Origin: Nocardioides bizhenqiangii
GTDB lineage: Bacteria; Actinomycetota; Actinomycetes; Propionibacteriales; Nocardioidaceae
Assembly (NCBI RefSeq): GCF_034661235.1
Contig: NZ_CP141059.1
Span: 1,728,501 to 1,792,500 of the forward strand
DNA length: 64,000 nucleotides
Direction of reading: 5' to 3'
In this document: one piece after another, positions 44,343 through 53,735 of the stretch
Layout: each line of letters opens with the position of its first letter
How positions within the stretch are numbered: position 1 is the first letter of the stretch
Position numbers and translations under genes: made by a program
The notes under the pieces: generated by a model
Told to the model about the DNA's origin: nothing
What the model saw: only the letters and a program-made list of their open reading frames with translations
Database searches by the model: none

Positions 44343-44358
44343 CGCGTCAGGCGGGTTC

Positions 44359-44398
44359 GGGCACGACCGGCGGATGGAAACACCGTCCGGTCGTGCCC
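44359..44398. terminator. Bidirectional hairpin terminator
   Basis: A perfect 12-bp inverted repeat, GGGCACGACCGG and CCGGTCGTGCCC, with a short inner CGG/CCG extension, lies between the convergent HDAC-like and MmpL genes. Confidence 0.75.
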
Positions 44399-44408
44399 GT
44401 GACCCCGC

Positions 44409-46547
44409 TCACGCGACCGGCTGCAGCTCCCTCGCGGGCTCGATGGCCGGGCTCTCCGCGCCGTGTGCGTCGACCCTGGGAAGCAACCGATCCAGCCACG
44501 AAGGCAAGTACCAGCTCCACCGGCCGAGCAACGCCATCGCCGCCGGAACGACGATCAGCCGGATCAGCGTCGCGTCGATCAAAATGGCAGCGGACATGCC
44601 GACTCCGATCATCTTGATCACCACGCTCGGGTCGAAGGCGAACCCGAGGAAGACCGCAACCATGATCAGTGCCGCGGAGGTGATGACGCGAGCCGTGGAC
44701 GCCAGTCCCTCGACCACGCTGGCCTTGCTGTCACCGGTCCGGAGGAAGCTCTCGCGGACGCTGCTCAGCAGGAAGACCTCGTAGTCCATGGACAGCCCGA
44801 AGAGCACCGCGAACATCAGCAGCGGCACATATGCGGGGATCGGCACCTCGCCGGGGAGCCCGAGCAGGTCGGTACCTGTCCCGGTCTGGAAGGCAAGCGT
44901 CATGACGCCGTACGACGCACCGACCGACAACAGGTTCACCAGGGCGGCCTTGACCGGTACGACGACGGACCGGAACGCGATCAGGAGCAGCAGCAGTGAG
45001 GTGGCGATAACCACACCGATGACCAGCCAGAGGTGATCCATCAGGACGTCGGACAGGTCGATCATCGCGGCCGTCCAGCTGGTGATGCCGGCACCGTCAG
45101 GCAGCACGTCCGAACGTAGGTGCTCGACCAGGTCCGCCGTCTCTTCGTCCTGTGGACCGCTCTGGGGCGTCACGGTCAGCACCGCGGTGGTGCCGTCCGG
45201 GGAAATGACGGGAGCGCCGACCGAGGCGACGCCCGTCGTGTTGGACAGGTCCTCCTCGACCTGGCGGAGCCCGTCCTCGCCGCCGACTCGGTCGAGTTCG
45301 ACCGCGACGGTGAGGGGACCGTTGGCGCCCTTCCCGAAGCCCGCTTCGATCAGGTCGTAGGCCTGGCGAATGGTGCTGCTCTCGGGTTCGTTGCCGGCGT
45401 CGCTCTGGCCGATGTTCATGCCCAGCGCCGGAGCGGAGAGGGCGACCAGTGCGATGACCGAACCGACGAGCCAGGCAACGGGCCGTCGGCCGACCATCTG
45501 GGCGAAGCGTGCTGCGGTGGGTGAGTGGGACATCGACGACTCGAACCGACCTTCCCTCCGAGCGCGCCGGCTGTAGACACGGAACTTCAACCCGCCGAGC
45601 AGTGCCGGCAGCAGGGTGACCGCGGCCAACACCGTGACGAGGACGACCAGACCGGTCGCGTACCCCATCGTCGCGAAGTCCGGCACCCCGCTGAACTGCA
45701 GACCCGTCAGGGCCACCAGCACTGTGCCGCCGGCAAAGACGACCGACTGGCCGGCGGTGGCAGTCGCCTGCCCCACCGACTCGGGTACCGACATGCCCCT
45801 GGCCAAGTTGTCGCGGTGCCGTGTGACGATGAACAGCGCGTAGTCGATGCCGACGCCGAGGCCGACCATCGATGCCAGTGTCGGCGCATTGGTCGACATG
45901 TCCGTCACGGCCGCGAGCAGTGTAACGCCGCTCGTGCCGATCGCCAGGCCCGTGAACGCGACAGCGAGGGGGAGCGAGGCCGCAATCGTCGCCCCGAACG
46001 CGAACAGCAGCACGGCGAGAGCGACCGCGACACCGACCATCTCCGCATGGCTGCTCACCTCCTGCGCATTCTCGGGAACGGGACCGCCGAACTCGACCTG
46101 GTAACCGGCGTCGACCAGAGGTGTCGTCGCCGACTCGAGCTCGTCCAGCGCCTCGCTACCTTCGAACTCGGTGACGGGCACGTCGTACTGGACCGAGAGG
46201 ACCGCGGTGCGGCGGTCCTCGCTCAGGGCCACCGGGGGTACGTCACTGACGGAAGTCAGGTCCTCGAGGGCCTCGCGGACCCCGTCGAAGTCCGACGACC
46301 GGAACGAACCGGTCTCGGTGTGCGCAACGACGCGGGCCGAGGTGCCGGACATGGCCGGGAAGTGATCCTGCAGGACGTCGTTCGTTCGCTGGGTGTCGCT
46401 TCCCGGGATCTTGAAGCTGTCCTGCATGGTGCCTCCGAATGCGGAGGCCAGGGCCCCGATGAGCAGGGCAGCGAGGAGCCAACCGGACACCACCCGCCAG
46501 GGGTGGCGCGCGGCTCCGGCTCCGATGCGGTAGAGCAGTCTGGACAT
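44409..46547 (-). CDS. MMPL family transporter
   Basis: A 712-residue RND-type transporter of the MmpL family, exporting lipids, siderophores or drugs with proton exchange. Two repeats each hold one helix, an extracellular domain and a five-helix bundle: LLYRIGAGAARHPWRVVSGWLLAAL at the N-terminus, VGLGVGIDYALFIVTRHRDNL and FGLSMDYEVFLLSSVRESFL for the two GxxxDY proton-relay segments, both intact. The C-terminal tail is short. It is divergent from the large LuxR-type regulator with about 115 bases between, which makes regulation by that neighbour likely. Confidence 0.94.
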   Translation of the reverse strand: MSRLLYRIGAGAARHPWRVVSGWLLAALLIGALASAFGGTMQDSFKIPGSDTQRTNDVLQDHFPAMSGTSARVVAHTETGSFRSSDFDGVREALEDLTSVSDVPPVALSEDRRTAVLSVQYDVPVTEFEGSEALDELESATTPLVDAGYQVEFGGPVPENAQEVSSHAEMVGVAVALAVLLFAFGATIAASLPLAVAFTGLAIGTSGVTLLAAVTDMSTNAPTLASMVGLGVGIDYALFIVTRHRDNLARGMSVPESVGQATATAGQSVVFAGGTVLVALTGLQFSGVPDFATMGYATGLVVLVTVLAAVTLLPALLGGLKFRVYSRRARREGRFESSMSHSPTAARFAQMVGRRPVAWLVGSVIALVALSAPALGMNIGQSDAGNEPESSTIRQAYDLIEAGFGKGANGPLTVAVELDRVGGEDGLRQVEEDLSNTTGVASVGAPVISPDGTTAVLTVTPQSGPQDEETADLVEHLRSDVLPDGAGITSWTAAMIDLSDVLMDHLWLVIGVVIATSLLLLLIAFRSVVVPVKAALVNLLSVGASYGVMTLAFQTGTGTDLLGLPGEVPIPAYVPLLMFAVLFGLSMDYEVFLLSSVRESFLRTGDSKASVVEGLASTARVITSAALIMVAVFLGFAFDPSVVIKMIGVGMSAAILIDATLIRLIVVPAAMALLGRWSWYLPSWLDRLLPRVDAHGAESPAIEPARELQPVA

Positions 46548-46662
46548 TGTCGTCTCCAGTCGTGTGGGTGGACTTCGATGGTCCGAGCGGTGCCGGGTGC
46601 GAGGCGCCGGTGAAATCGCCGGGACATCGCCGGGATCCGCGCGCCGGGCCTAGACTCGGCGG

Positions 46663-49383
46663 GTGCTCCGCGGGCGCGAGACCGAGCAAGGTGCGATCGC
46701 GGCTCTGTTGGACGAGGCGTGGACCTCGCGCGGCGGGGCGTTCGTGCTCCGCGGGCCGGCGGGGATCGGCAAGTCCGCGCTGTTGGCCGACGCTGTCGCG
46801 CGTGCCGAGGGCATGTTGGTCCTCCGCACCCAAGGCATCCAGTCGGAGTCCGACCTGGCGTTCTCCGCGCTCCATCAGCTGTTGCTGCCGATCGTCCGCC
46901 TCGTTGACCGGTTGAACCCCAACCAGGCAATGGCACTGCGCGTCGGTCTCGGTGAGCGTCCGGCGAGTGGCCGCAACGACAGGTTCCTCGTGTACTCGGC
47001 GACCCTCGCCCTTGTCGCCGAGGCCGCGGAGACCCGGCCGGTCCTCTGCGTCGTCGACGACGCTCAGTGGCTGGACGAGGAGTCGGCAAACGCGATGCTC
47101 TTCACCGCTCGGCGGGTGGGCGTCGAGCGGGTCGCGATGATCTTCGCCGCCCGCGACCAGGAGGAGACGAAGTTCGACGCCCCCGGGCTGCCGACGGTTG
47201 CACTGTCCGGTCTCCCGACTGATGCAGCTCAGGCCCTCCTCGAGGAATCCGCCGGCGCTGCCGTGGATCCCGGGGTCACCACCGCGCTGCTGGAAGCGAC
47301 AGGGGGAAACCCGCTCGCGCTGGTCGAGCTGCCCGGTGCACTCACGCCGGAAGAGCTCTCCGGCGAGGAACCGCTCCCTGCCTCGCTGCCAGTGCCTGAC
47401 GCGGTGGCGCGGGCGTTCCTCGGACGGGTGCGTCGACTCGCGCCAGAGGTGCAGACCTTCCTTCTGGTGGCCGGTGCCGAAGGGTCCGGCGACCTCGCCG
47501 CGATCCAGCACGCCGCGCTGGCACAGGGCTGTGATGACGATGCCCTCGCGTCAGCGGAGGCGTCAGCCCTGGTCCAGACCCGTCGCGATCGGTTGGAGTT
47601 CCGGCACCCGCTGGTGCGGTCGGCGGTGTACGACGCAGCGCCCACCGCGCAGCGCCGTGCAGTCCACGCGGCTCTCGCCGACGCGCTGGCCCACCAGGGT
47701 CAGCCCGACCGCCGCGCCTGGCACCGCGCGGCCGCCGCGACCGGACCTGACCCGGCCATCGCGGACGAGCTGGAGAAGGTGGGCGAGCGGGCCGCGGCGC
47801 GCGGCGCGCCAGCTGCTGCGTCCGCGGCGTTCGAGCGCGCCGCCGCTCTGAGCTCGACCGTGGAGGCGGGAGCTTCCCGGCGATGGCGGGCTGCCGAGCA
47901 GGCGCGCCTGGCGGGACATCACCGCCGGGCCCTGAACCTGCTCCGGGCCGCGCGCTCGCTCACCGAGGACCCGCTGCTGATCGCGGACCTGGACCTGATC
48001 CGGGGAGCCGTCGAGCTGGTGTCCGGCTCGACGGCGTCCGCCGAGCAGGTCCTGCTGGGAGCTGCCCGGGACGTGCAGGCACTCGACACCGGGCGAGCGT
48101 TGCAGCTCCTAGTGGTGGGCGCACAGGCGGCAGCACTGGCAGACCACGCCGAGGCGGGTGTTGAGATCGGTCGCATCGCCGCCGCACTGCCACGGGGGCA
48201 GACGCCTCTCGAGGTGTTCTTCGCCGACCTCCTGGTCGGCTGCGGCCACTATCTCAGTGGGGACCTCGCCGCCGCCCTCGAGCCGCTGCGGAGCGCCGTC
48301 CGGGCAGCGCCGGAGTTCGAGCAGAGCATGCTGCTGACATGGGGGTCCCGCGCGGCCTACTACATCGGCGACGACGAGGCGGCGTTCCAGCTCGACTCGC
48401 GCGCAGTCTCCCTCGCACGGGCCGCGGGAGCGCTGGGCGACATGTTGCCGCCGTTGCAAAGGCTCGCCCTCTCCGAGATCCTCCTCGGCCACTGGTCCTC
48501 GGCGGCAGCGCACGGAGCCGAGGCAACAAGGTTCGCCACGGAGACCGGTCAGCCCAACATGGCGTCGTTGCCTACTGCCTGGCTGGCGTTGCTGGCGGCG
48601 TACCGCGGGGACACCGCCGGCCTGGACGCCCATCTGGCCAGTGCCGACGAGCTGCTCGTGGAGCACCCGATGGCGGTTGCCGCCGAGGCGATGCTGTGGG
48701 CACGGGCCGTGAGGGAGGGCCGTGCCGGGGAGGCGGGCGCCGCCGTGGAGCACCTCCGCCGCGTCACCAGTACCGGTATCGCGCTGCTCGCCTCGCTGGA
48801 CCGGGTCGAGGTCGCGGTCCAGGCCGGTCAGGACGACCAGGCAGAGGAGTGGCTGGGCCCGCTCGCGCGGTTCGCGGAGACAACCGCGGCTGACTGGGCT
48901 GCTGCCCGGGTCTCTCACTGCCGCGCGCTACTGGGACCCGCTGCGGATGCGGTCGGCCACTTCGAGCAGAGCCTCGCGCACCACCGGCGGTCCCTTCGAC
49001 CCTTCGAGTGGGCGAGGACCGAGCTGGCCTACGGCGAGCTTCTGCGTCGCAACGGCCGCCGCGTGGACGCCCGGGCGCACCTGCGGACGGCGCTGACGAC
49101 GTTCGACGACCTGGGAGCGCAGCCCTGGGCGGAGCGGGCGCGCCAAGAGCTCCGCGCCTCGGGGGAGAAGATCAGGAGGGCGCCCCCGACCGCGGCCGCC
49201 CAGCTGACCGCCCAGGAGCTGCAGGTGACCAAGCTGGTCGCTGCCGGGCTCTCGAACCGTGAGGTGGCGGCCCAGCTGTTCGTGAGCCCGCGAACGGTCG
49301 ACTTCCACCTCCGCAACGTCTTCACGAAGCTGGGTGTCACGTCCCGGTCGCAGTTGGCGCAGCGCGACCTGCAGCTGTCCTGA
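46663..49383 (+). CDS. Large LuxR family regulator with AAA/STAND ATPase
   Basis: A 906-residue LAL-type regulator. The N-terminal ATPase has Walker A RGPAGIGKSA (about residues 28-37) and Walker B VLCVVDDAQWLD. Helical TPR-like repeats fill the middle. The C-terminal LuxR HTH (LTAQELQVTKLVAAGLSNREVAAQLFVSPRTVDFHLRNVF) binds DNA. The GTG start is at the beginning of the conserved RGRETE motif. It is divergent from mmpL and followed at 92 bases by a small monooxygenase-like gene and phzF. Probably activates the transporter or the downstream genes in response to a small molecule. Confidence 0.93.
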   Translation: MLRGRETEQGAIAALLDEAWTSRGGAFVLRGPAGIGKSALLADAVARAEGMLVLRTQGIQSESDLAFSALHQLLLPIVRLVDRLNPNQAMALRVGLGERPASGRNDRFLVYSATLALVAEAAETRPVLCVVDDAQWLDEESANAMLFTARRVGVERVAMIFAARDQEETKFDAPGLPTVALSGLPTDAAQALLEESAGAAVDPGVTTALLEATGGNPLALVELPGALTPEELSGEEPLPASLPVPDAVARAFLGRVRRLAPEVQTFLLVAGAEGSGDLAAIQHAALAQGCDDDALASAEASALVQTRRDRLEFRHPLVRSAVYDAAPTAQRRAVHAALADALAHQGQPDRRAWHRAAAATGPDPAIADELEKVGERAAARGAPAAASAAFERAAALSSTVEAGASRRWRAAEQARLAGHHRRALNLLRAARSLTEDPLLIADLDLIRGAVELVSGSTASAEQVLLGAARDVQALDTGRALQLLVVGAQAAALADHAEAGVEIGRIAAALPRGQTPLEVFFADLLVGCGHYLSGDLAAALEPLRSAVRAAPEFEQSMLLTWGSRAAYYIGDDEAAFQLDSRAVSLARAAGALGDMLPPLQRLALSEILLGHWSSAAAHGAEATRFATETGQPNMASLPTAWLALLAAYRGDTAGLDAHLASADELLVEHPMAVAAEAMLWARAVREGRAGEAGAAVEHLRRVTSTGIALLASLDRVEVAVQAGQDDQAEEWLGPLARFAETTAADWAAARVSHCRALLGPAADAVGHFEQSLAHHRRSLRPFEWARTELAYGELLRRNGRRVDARAHLRTALTTFDDLGAQPWAERARQELRASGEKIRRAPPTAAAQLTAQELQVTKLVAAGLSNREVAAQLFVSPRTVDFHLRNVFTKLGVTSRSQLAQRDLQLS

Positions 49384-49475
49384 TCCGCCAGAACCCGGCG
49401 GTTTCACCGGCGAGTGACCGGTGGTCGTGCTCGTAGCGTCAGCGGCCTTCCTACGACGTCGAAAGGCGGAACCTC

Positions 49476-49877
49476 ATGCCGGCACTACCGTGGATTTCTC
49501 TGGAGGCTCCTGACCCGGGGGCCGAGCTCATCGTGATGGCTTCGAAGCTACCGCTGCGCGCCCATGGCGACATCCCGCGGTTCCTGCGAGAGACCTGGCG
49601 TGTCCGCCGCCAGTTGACCCGTTCTCCGGGCCTGGTGGGCTACTCCCTCGATGCGCAACTGGTCGCGAAGACGTTCTGGACGGTCTCCGCATGGGAGAGC
49701 CGCCCGGAGCTGGGCGCCTTCGATCGGGCGAGTCCGCATGCGAACGCCAAAGATGTGCTTCGATCGGCGATGATGCCGTCGACGTTCGTGATGTGGCGAT
49801 GCCGCCCCGAGGACCTGCCGATCTCCTGGTCGGAGGTCCGCCTGCGGGTCGCGGCAAGTGAGGCGAAGCGGGCATGA
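49476..49877 (+). CDS. Small protein, DUF3291 / monooxygenase-like fold
   Basis: A 133-residue soluble protein: LELI-type strand opening, GLVGYSLDAQLVAKTFWTVSAWESRPELGAFDRASPHANA and a Met-rich helix. This recalls the dimeric ferredoxin-like fold of ABM and DUF3291 proteins, in which Trp and His line a small pocket. AAAGGCGG precedes the ATG. It overlaps the phzF start by four bases, so the two are co-translated. No activity is assigned. Confidence 0.72.
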   Translation: MPALPWISLEAPDPGAELIVMASKLPLRAHGDIPRFLRETWRVRRQLTRSPGLVGYSLDAQLVAKTFWTVSAWESRPELGAFDRASPHANAKDVLRSAMMPSTFVMWRCRPEDLPISWSEVRLRVAASEAKRA

Positions 49878-50731
49878 CGCGCGAGGTCCTGCGGTACACC
49901 GCATTCCCCGGCGGCGACGCGGGCGGTAACCCCGCCGGTGTCGTGCTCGAGGCGACAGGCATGAGCGACGAGGAGATGCTGTCGATCGCTGCCGACGTCG
50001 GCTTCTCCGAGACGGCGTTCTTGTTCCCCGCCGGCCCTCCGGCGGGCGGTGCAGGGGCAGCCACCGAAGCCCGCGTGCGCTACTTCAGCCCGTTGGCGGA
50101 GGTGGCGTTCTGCGGCCACGCGACCATTGCCGCCGCGGTCGCCCACGCTGAACGGCACGGCGCCGGTCAGCTCGACCTGACCACCCGGAGCGGAATGGTT
50201 CCGGTCCGCACGCGGGAGGAGGACGGCCGAACGGTGGCGACCCTGACCAGCGTCCCCACGTCGATCGCACCGCTGGAGCCGGACGTCCTGGCAGCGACCC
50301 TGGACGCACTGGGCTGGTCGGCGGACGACCTCGACGAGGCGCTGCCGCCATACGTCGCGTTCGCGGGAGCGCAGCACCCCGTGCTGGCGGTCAGCAGCCG
50401 GCAGGTGCTCGCCGACCTCGAATACGACTATGAGCTGCTCGGTGCGCTCATGGCCGCGCACGACTGGACGACCGTGCAGCTCGTTCACCGGGAGCGTCCG
50501 GACCTGTTCCACGCCCGCAACCCGTTCCCGCCCGGCGGCGTCGTGGAGGACCCCGCCACGGGAGCGGCGGCCGCGGCGCTGGGTGGCTACCTGCGCACGC
50601 TGGACCTCGTGCCGCCCTCGCGGCGGATCGTCATTCGGCAGGGTGAGGACATGGGCCGTCCGAGCCTGCTGCTCGTGGACATTCCCGAGCAGGGCGGCAT
50701 CGATGTGACGGGCTCGGCCCTCCGACTCTGA
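49874..50731 (+). CDS. PhzF family isomerase/epimerase
   Basis: A 285-residue enzyme of the PhzF/diaminopimelate-epimerase-like fold. The catalytic Glu is in FSETAFLF, the two half-site motifs are FCGHATIAAA and DPATGAAAAALGGYL, and the N-terminal GNPAGVVL is conserved. In phenazine pathways PhzF isomerises DHHA, but no other phenazine genes are present; most genomic PhzF-like proteins have unknown substrates. ATG overlaps the upstream stop (ATGA). Confidence 0.92.
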   Translation: MTREVLRYTAFPGGDAGGNPAGVVLEATGMSDEEMLSIAADVGFSETAFLFPAGPPAGGAGAATEARVRYFSPLAEVAFCGHATIAAAVAHAERHGAGQLDLTTRSGMVPVRTREEDGRTVATLTSVPTSIAPLEPDVLAATLDALGWSADDLDEALPPYVAFAGAQHPVLAVSSRQVLADLEYDYELLGALMAAHDWTTVQLVHRERPDLFHARNPFPPGGVVEDPATGAAAAALGGYLRTLDLVPPSRRIVIRQGEDMGRPSLLLVDIPEQGGIDVTGSALRL

Positions 50732-50772
50732 GCGGGACCGCCGGTGTCACTCGACGCGGGTCCCGGCCAGCT

Positions 50773-50868
50773 CAAGAGCCGTGCCCATGCGCCGTCGGCG
50801 CCGTAGACCCGCTCGAATTCGCCCGCGGCCGTCTCGGGGACGTCGTACTCCCAAATCCGGATCATCAT
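50773..50868 (-). pseudogene. N-terminal fragment of an ABM-like monooxygenase
   Basis: The minus strand opens with ATG-ATG and encodes MIRIWEYDVPETAAGEFERVYGADGAWARL, closely resembling the first 30 residues of antibiotic biosynthesis monooxygenase-like proteins. Then similarity stops, and the frame runs on antisense to phzF without sense. The rest of the domain is missing, apparently replaced at the phzF junction. Confidence 0.55.
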
Positions 50869-50979
50869 GGTTCGATTGTCGGCTCGATCGTCCCTCCACG
50901 TCCGACTTCGCGTCGGCTGCGTGAGCCGCCCCGGCGAAACCCGGTAGCGGCCGAGCCTTCGTTGGGTCACGCTTCGCGT

Positions 50980-51981
50980 GTGACGCTGACCTGGACGAGT
51001 GACGTGTGGCGGAGCGAGGCGTTCGACGCCGAGCTCCGCTCGTTCGTCACCTCCGCGGTCGGCGAACCTGACGTCTTCGAGACGGTGAAGGTCCGTCCGT
51101 GGTCGGCGGTCTGGCGGGTTCGGGCGGGGGGACAGGTCTACTTCGCCAAGCAGAACTGCCCGGGTCAGGCGCACGAGGCTCGGCTGCTGTCGGCGCTCGT
51201 GAAGATCGCACCGGAGTACGTCGTGCCGGTGGTCGCCGCCGACCCCTACCGCGACCTGCTGTTGACAGCCGACGTGGGCCGCACCCTCTACGAGATCGGC
51301 GGTGACCGAGACGTCGACACCTGGTGCCGGATCGTCAGCGACGCCGCGCATCTGCAGCTCGCGGTGGCGCCGCACGCTGACGACCTCGGACTGACCGAGA
51401 TGTCGCCCGAGTGCGCGACGATGTACGTCGGCGACGCGATCGGCAGGCTCGGCGCGCTGCCGGAGGGTGACCCGCGGCGGCTGTCCGAGGACGTTGCCGA
51501 GCAGCTGCGCACGCAGCTCCCCACGATCGAGCGCTGGTCCGACCAGGTGGCGGAGCTCGACCTGCCGCTCACCCTCAACCACAACGACCTCCACGAGGCC
51601 AACGTGGTCGCGACGAACGGTCCCGACGCGTCGCTGCGCTTCTTCGACTTCGGCGACGCCGTCCTTGCCGAGCCGCTCGGCTCGCTCCTCGTCCCGCTGA
51701 ACGTGAGCTCCGACGAACTGGAGGCGGGGCCGGACGACCTCCGGTTGCGACGGATCACCGACGCGGCCCTGGAGGTGTGGACCGACTACGCACCGGCGCG
51801 GGCGCTCCGGGCCGCCCTTCCGGCGGCGTTGCAGCTCGCCCGGCTGGCGCGGGTCGAGTCCTGGCGGCGCTGCCTCGGCACGATGACGGCCGAGGAGCGG
51901 GCGGAGTTCGGCTCCGCACCTGCGCGTTGGCTGGGTACCCTCCTCAACGATCCGCCGGTGGGACACGTCGCACGGATGTGA
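50980..51981 (+). CDS. Aminoglycoside phosphotransferase-like (APH) family kinase
   Basis: A 333-residue protein-kinase-like phosphotransferase. The N-lobe has VKVRPWSAVWRVRAGGQVYFAK with the ATP-binding Lys. The catalytic loop LNHNDLHEANV carries Asp and Asn, and FFDFGDAV the Mg-binding Asp. The C-terminal half is helical. Substrates of this broad family are small alcohols, amino sugars or thiamine; resistance cannot be inferred. GTG 50980 was preferred over TTG 50962 because TLTW starts the conserved fold. Confidence 0.88.
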   Translation: MTLTWTSDVWRSEAFDAELRSFVTSAVGEPDVFETVKVRPWSAVWRVRAGGQVYFAKQNCPGQAHEARLLSALVKIAPEYVVPVVAADPYRDLLLTADVGRTLYEIGGDRDVDTWCRIVSDAAHLQLAVAPHADDLGLTEMSPECATMYVGDAIGRLGALPEGDPRRLSEDVAEQLRTQLPTIERWSDQVAELDLPLTLNHNDLHEANVVATNGPDASLRFFDFGDAVLAEPLGSLLVPLNVSSDELEAGPDDLRLRRITDAALEVWTDYAPARALRAALPAALQLARLARVESWRRCLGTMTAEERAEFGSAPARWLGTLLNDPPVGHVARM

Positions 51982-52075
51982 CGCAACTGGCCCCTCGCGG
52001 TGATACTGGATCGACAGATTTGGGGACTGGTCGCGGAGGGCGTGGGGCCTCCGCGTCTGTTTGCGAGAGGTACGG

Positions 52076-53728
52076 ATGGCCGGTACGGCGAGCCCCGGGC
52101 GCCCGGGTGGCGCTCGACGCGCGTCCCGGTCTGTCCGGCTGTCGCGACGCGAGCGCCGCCACCTCGGGCGTGCCGAGGAGCGCGCCGGCGGCAAGCGCGC
52201 CCTCCGCCCGGGCGACCAGCCGCCGCGTCCAGCGACCGAGGAGCGGGCGAAGGGCGGACGCCGGGCACTGCGGCCGAGGGAGCGCCGGACGCGGGGACTT
52301 CCGGGCACGCTCGGCCTGACGTTCGTGTCGGCGATGATCCCCGGCACCGGCTACCTCTTCGCCAAGCGTCGTCTCGCCGGTTGGATCGTGCTGATCGGCT
52401 GGGCCGCCGTCGTCGGCTCGGTGGCCCTCTACCTCGGCCACGACCTCGACCTGGCTGCTGCCCGCACCCGATTGGTCGACGTGGCGTTCGACCCCACGCT
52501 GCTACGGGTCCTGACCGCGGTCGTCGCCGTGCTGCTGCTGGTCTGGCTGTTCGTGGTGTGGACCTCCTACCGGTTGATCCGGCCCCGCGAGCGACCGCGC
52601 TGGCACACCGTCGTCGGCAACGTCGCGGTCGTCGTCTTCTGCCTGATCTTCGCCGCGCCGGTGGTGCGGGCGGCGCAGTATGCCGTTGCAACCGCGAACT
52701 TCGTGACCGTCGTCTTCGACGACAACGAGGTCGCCACCACACCCTCCGACGTGTCGGAGGACGACCCGTGGGGTGGCCGCGAGCGGGTCAACGTGCTCCT
52801 GCTCGGTGGCGACGGCGGCGAGGGGCGTGACGGCGTACGGACCGACAGCATGATCCTGCTCAGCATGGACACGGACACCGGCAAGGCGGTCACCTTCAGC
52901 CTCCCGCGCAACATGGCGAACGCGCAGTTCCCCGAGGGCAGCCCGCTGCGCGACCTCTACCCCTACGGGTTCTCCAACGGCGACTACGCCGACGGCGACT
53001 ACATGCTCAACGCCGTCTACCGCAACATCCCCGCGATGCACCCGGGCGTCCTCGGCAAGAGCTCCAACGAGGGCGCCGACGCGATCAAGCAGGCCGTCGA
53101 GGGCTCGCTCGGGATCCCGGTCGAGTACTACGTGCTCGTCAACCTCGAGGGCTTCAAGCAGGTCGTCGACGCCATCGGCGGGGTCACCGTCAACGTCAAC
53201 GAGCCGATCGCGATCGGCGGCAACACCGACGCGGGCGTCCCGCCCGACGACTACCTCGAGCCGGGGCCGGACCAGCACCTCAACGGCTTCCAGGCCCTCT
53301 GGTTCGCCCGCGGACGCTGGGGCTCCGACGACTACGAGCGGATGGAGCGGCAGCGGTGCATGGTCGACGCGATCGTCGAGGCCGCCGACCCCGGCAACCT
53401 GCTGCTGCGCTACCTCGACCTGCTCAAGGCCGGTGAGGAGATCGTCTACACCGACATCCCGCGCGAGCTGGCGTCCGCGTTCGTCGACCTGGCGCTGAAG
53501 GTCAAGGACGCCAAGGTGAAGTCGGTGGTGTTCCGGTCCTCCGATGAGTTCAGCTCCGCGGACCCTGACTTCGAGTGGATGCACGAGCTCGTCGAGCGTG
53601 CGATCGACCCGCCTCCGAAGAAGAACGGCTCCGGCAACCGGGACCCGGCCGACGACCCCGAGGACGCCTGCGCCTACCAGCCGACAGGCGAGACCGTCGA
53701 GGACGCCATGGCGTCCGACGGCTACTGA
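52076..53728 (+). CDS. LytR-CpsA-Psr (LCP) family protein
   Basis: A 550-residue membrane protein that attaches teichoic-acid-like or arabinogalactan-type polymers to peptidoglycan. A long Arg-rich cytoplasmic tail (about 80 residues) precedes three or more hydrophobic helices, then the extracellular LCP domain: RVNVLLLGGDGGEGRDGVRTDSMILLSMD with conserved Arg/Asp, SLPRNM, and QALWFARGRWGSDDYERMERQRCMV, the phosphate-binding Arg-rich segment. ATG 52076 has GAGAGG upstream. The next gene, an acyltransferase, begins 7 bases later. Confidence 0.94.
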   Translation: MAGTASPGRPGGARRASRSVRLSRRERRHLGRAEERAGGKRALRPGDQPPRPATEERAKGGRRALRPRERRTRGLPGTLGLTFVSAMIPGTGYLFAKRRLAGWIVLIGWAAVVGSVALYLGHDLDLAAARTRLVDVAFDPTLLRVLTAVVAVLLLVWLFVVWTSYRLIRPRERPRWHTVVGNVAVVVFCLIFAAPVVRAAQYAVATANFVTVVFDDNEVATTPSDVSEDDPWGGRERVNVLLLGGDGGEGRDGVRTDSMILLSMDTDTGKAVTFSLPRNMANAQFPEGSPLRDLYPYGFSNGDYADGDYMLNAVYRNIPAMHPGVLGKSSNEGADAIKQAVEGSLGIPVEYYVLVNLEGFKQVVDAIGGVTVNVNEPIAIGGNTDAGVPPDDYLEPGPDQHLNGFQALWFARGRWGSDDYERMERQRCMVDAIVEAADPGNLLLRYLDLLKAGEEIVYTDIPRELASAFVDLALKVKDAKVKSVVFRSSDEFSSADPDFEWMHELVERAIDPPPKKNGSGNRDPADDPEDACAYQPTGETVEDAMASDGY

Positions 53729-53735
53729 GGCCAGC

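Noticed and set aside
50587..52347. 586-residue minus-strand ORF
   Set aside because: Mostly antisense to the APH-like kinase gene; only the short ABM-like segment at 50773-50868 has protein-like similarity.
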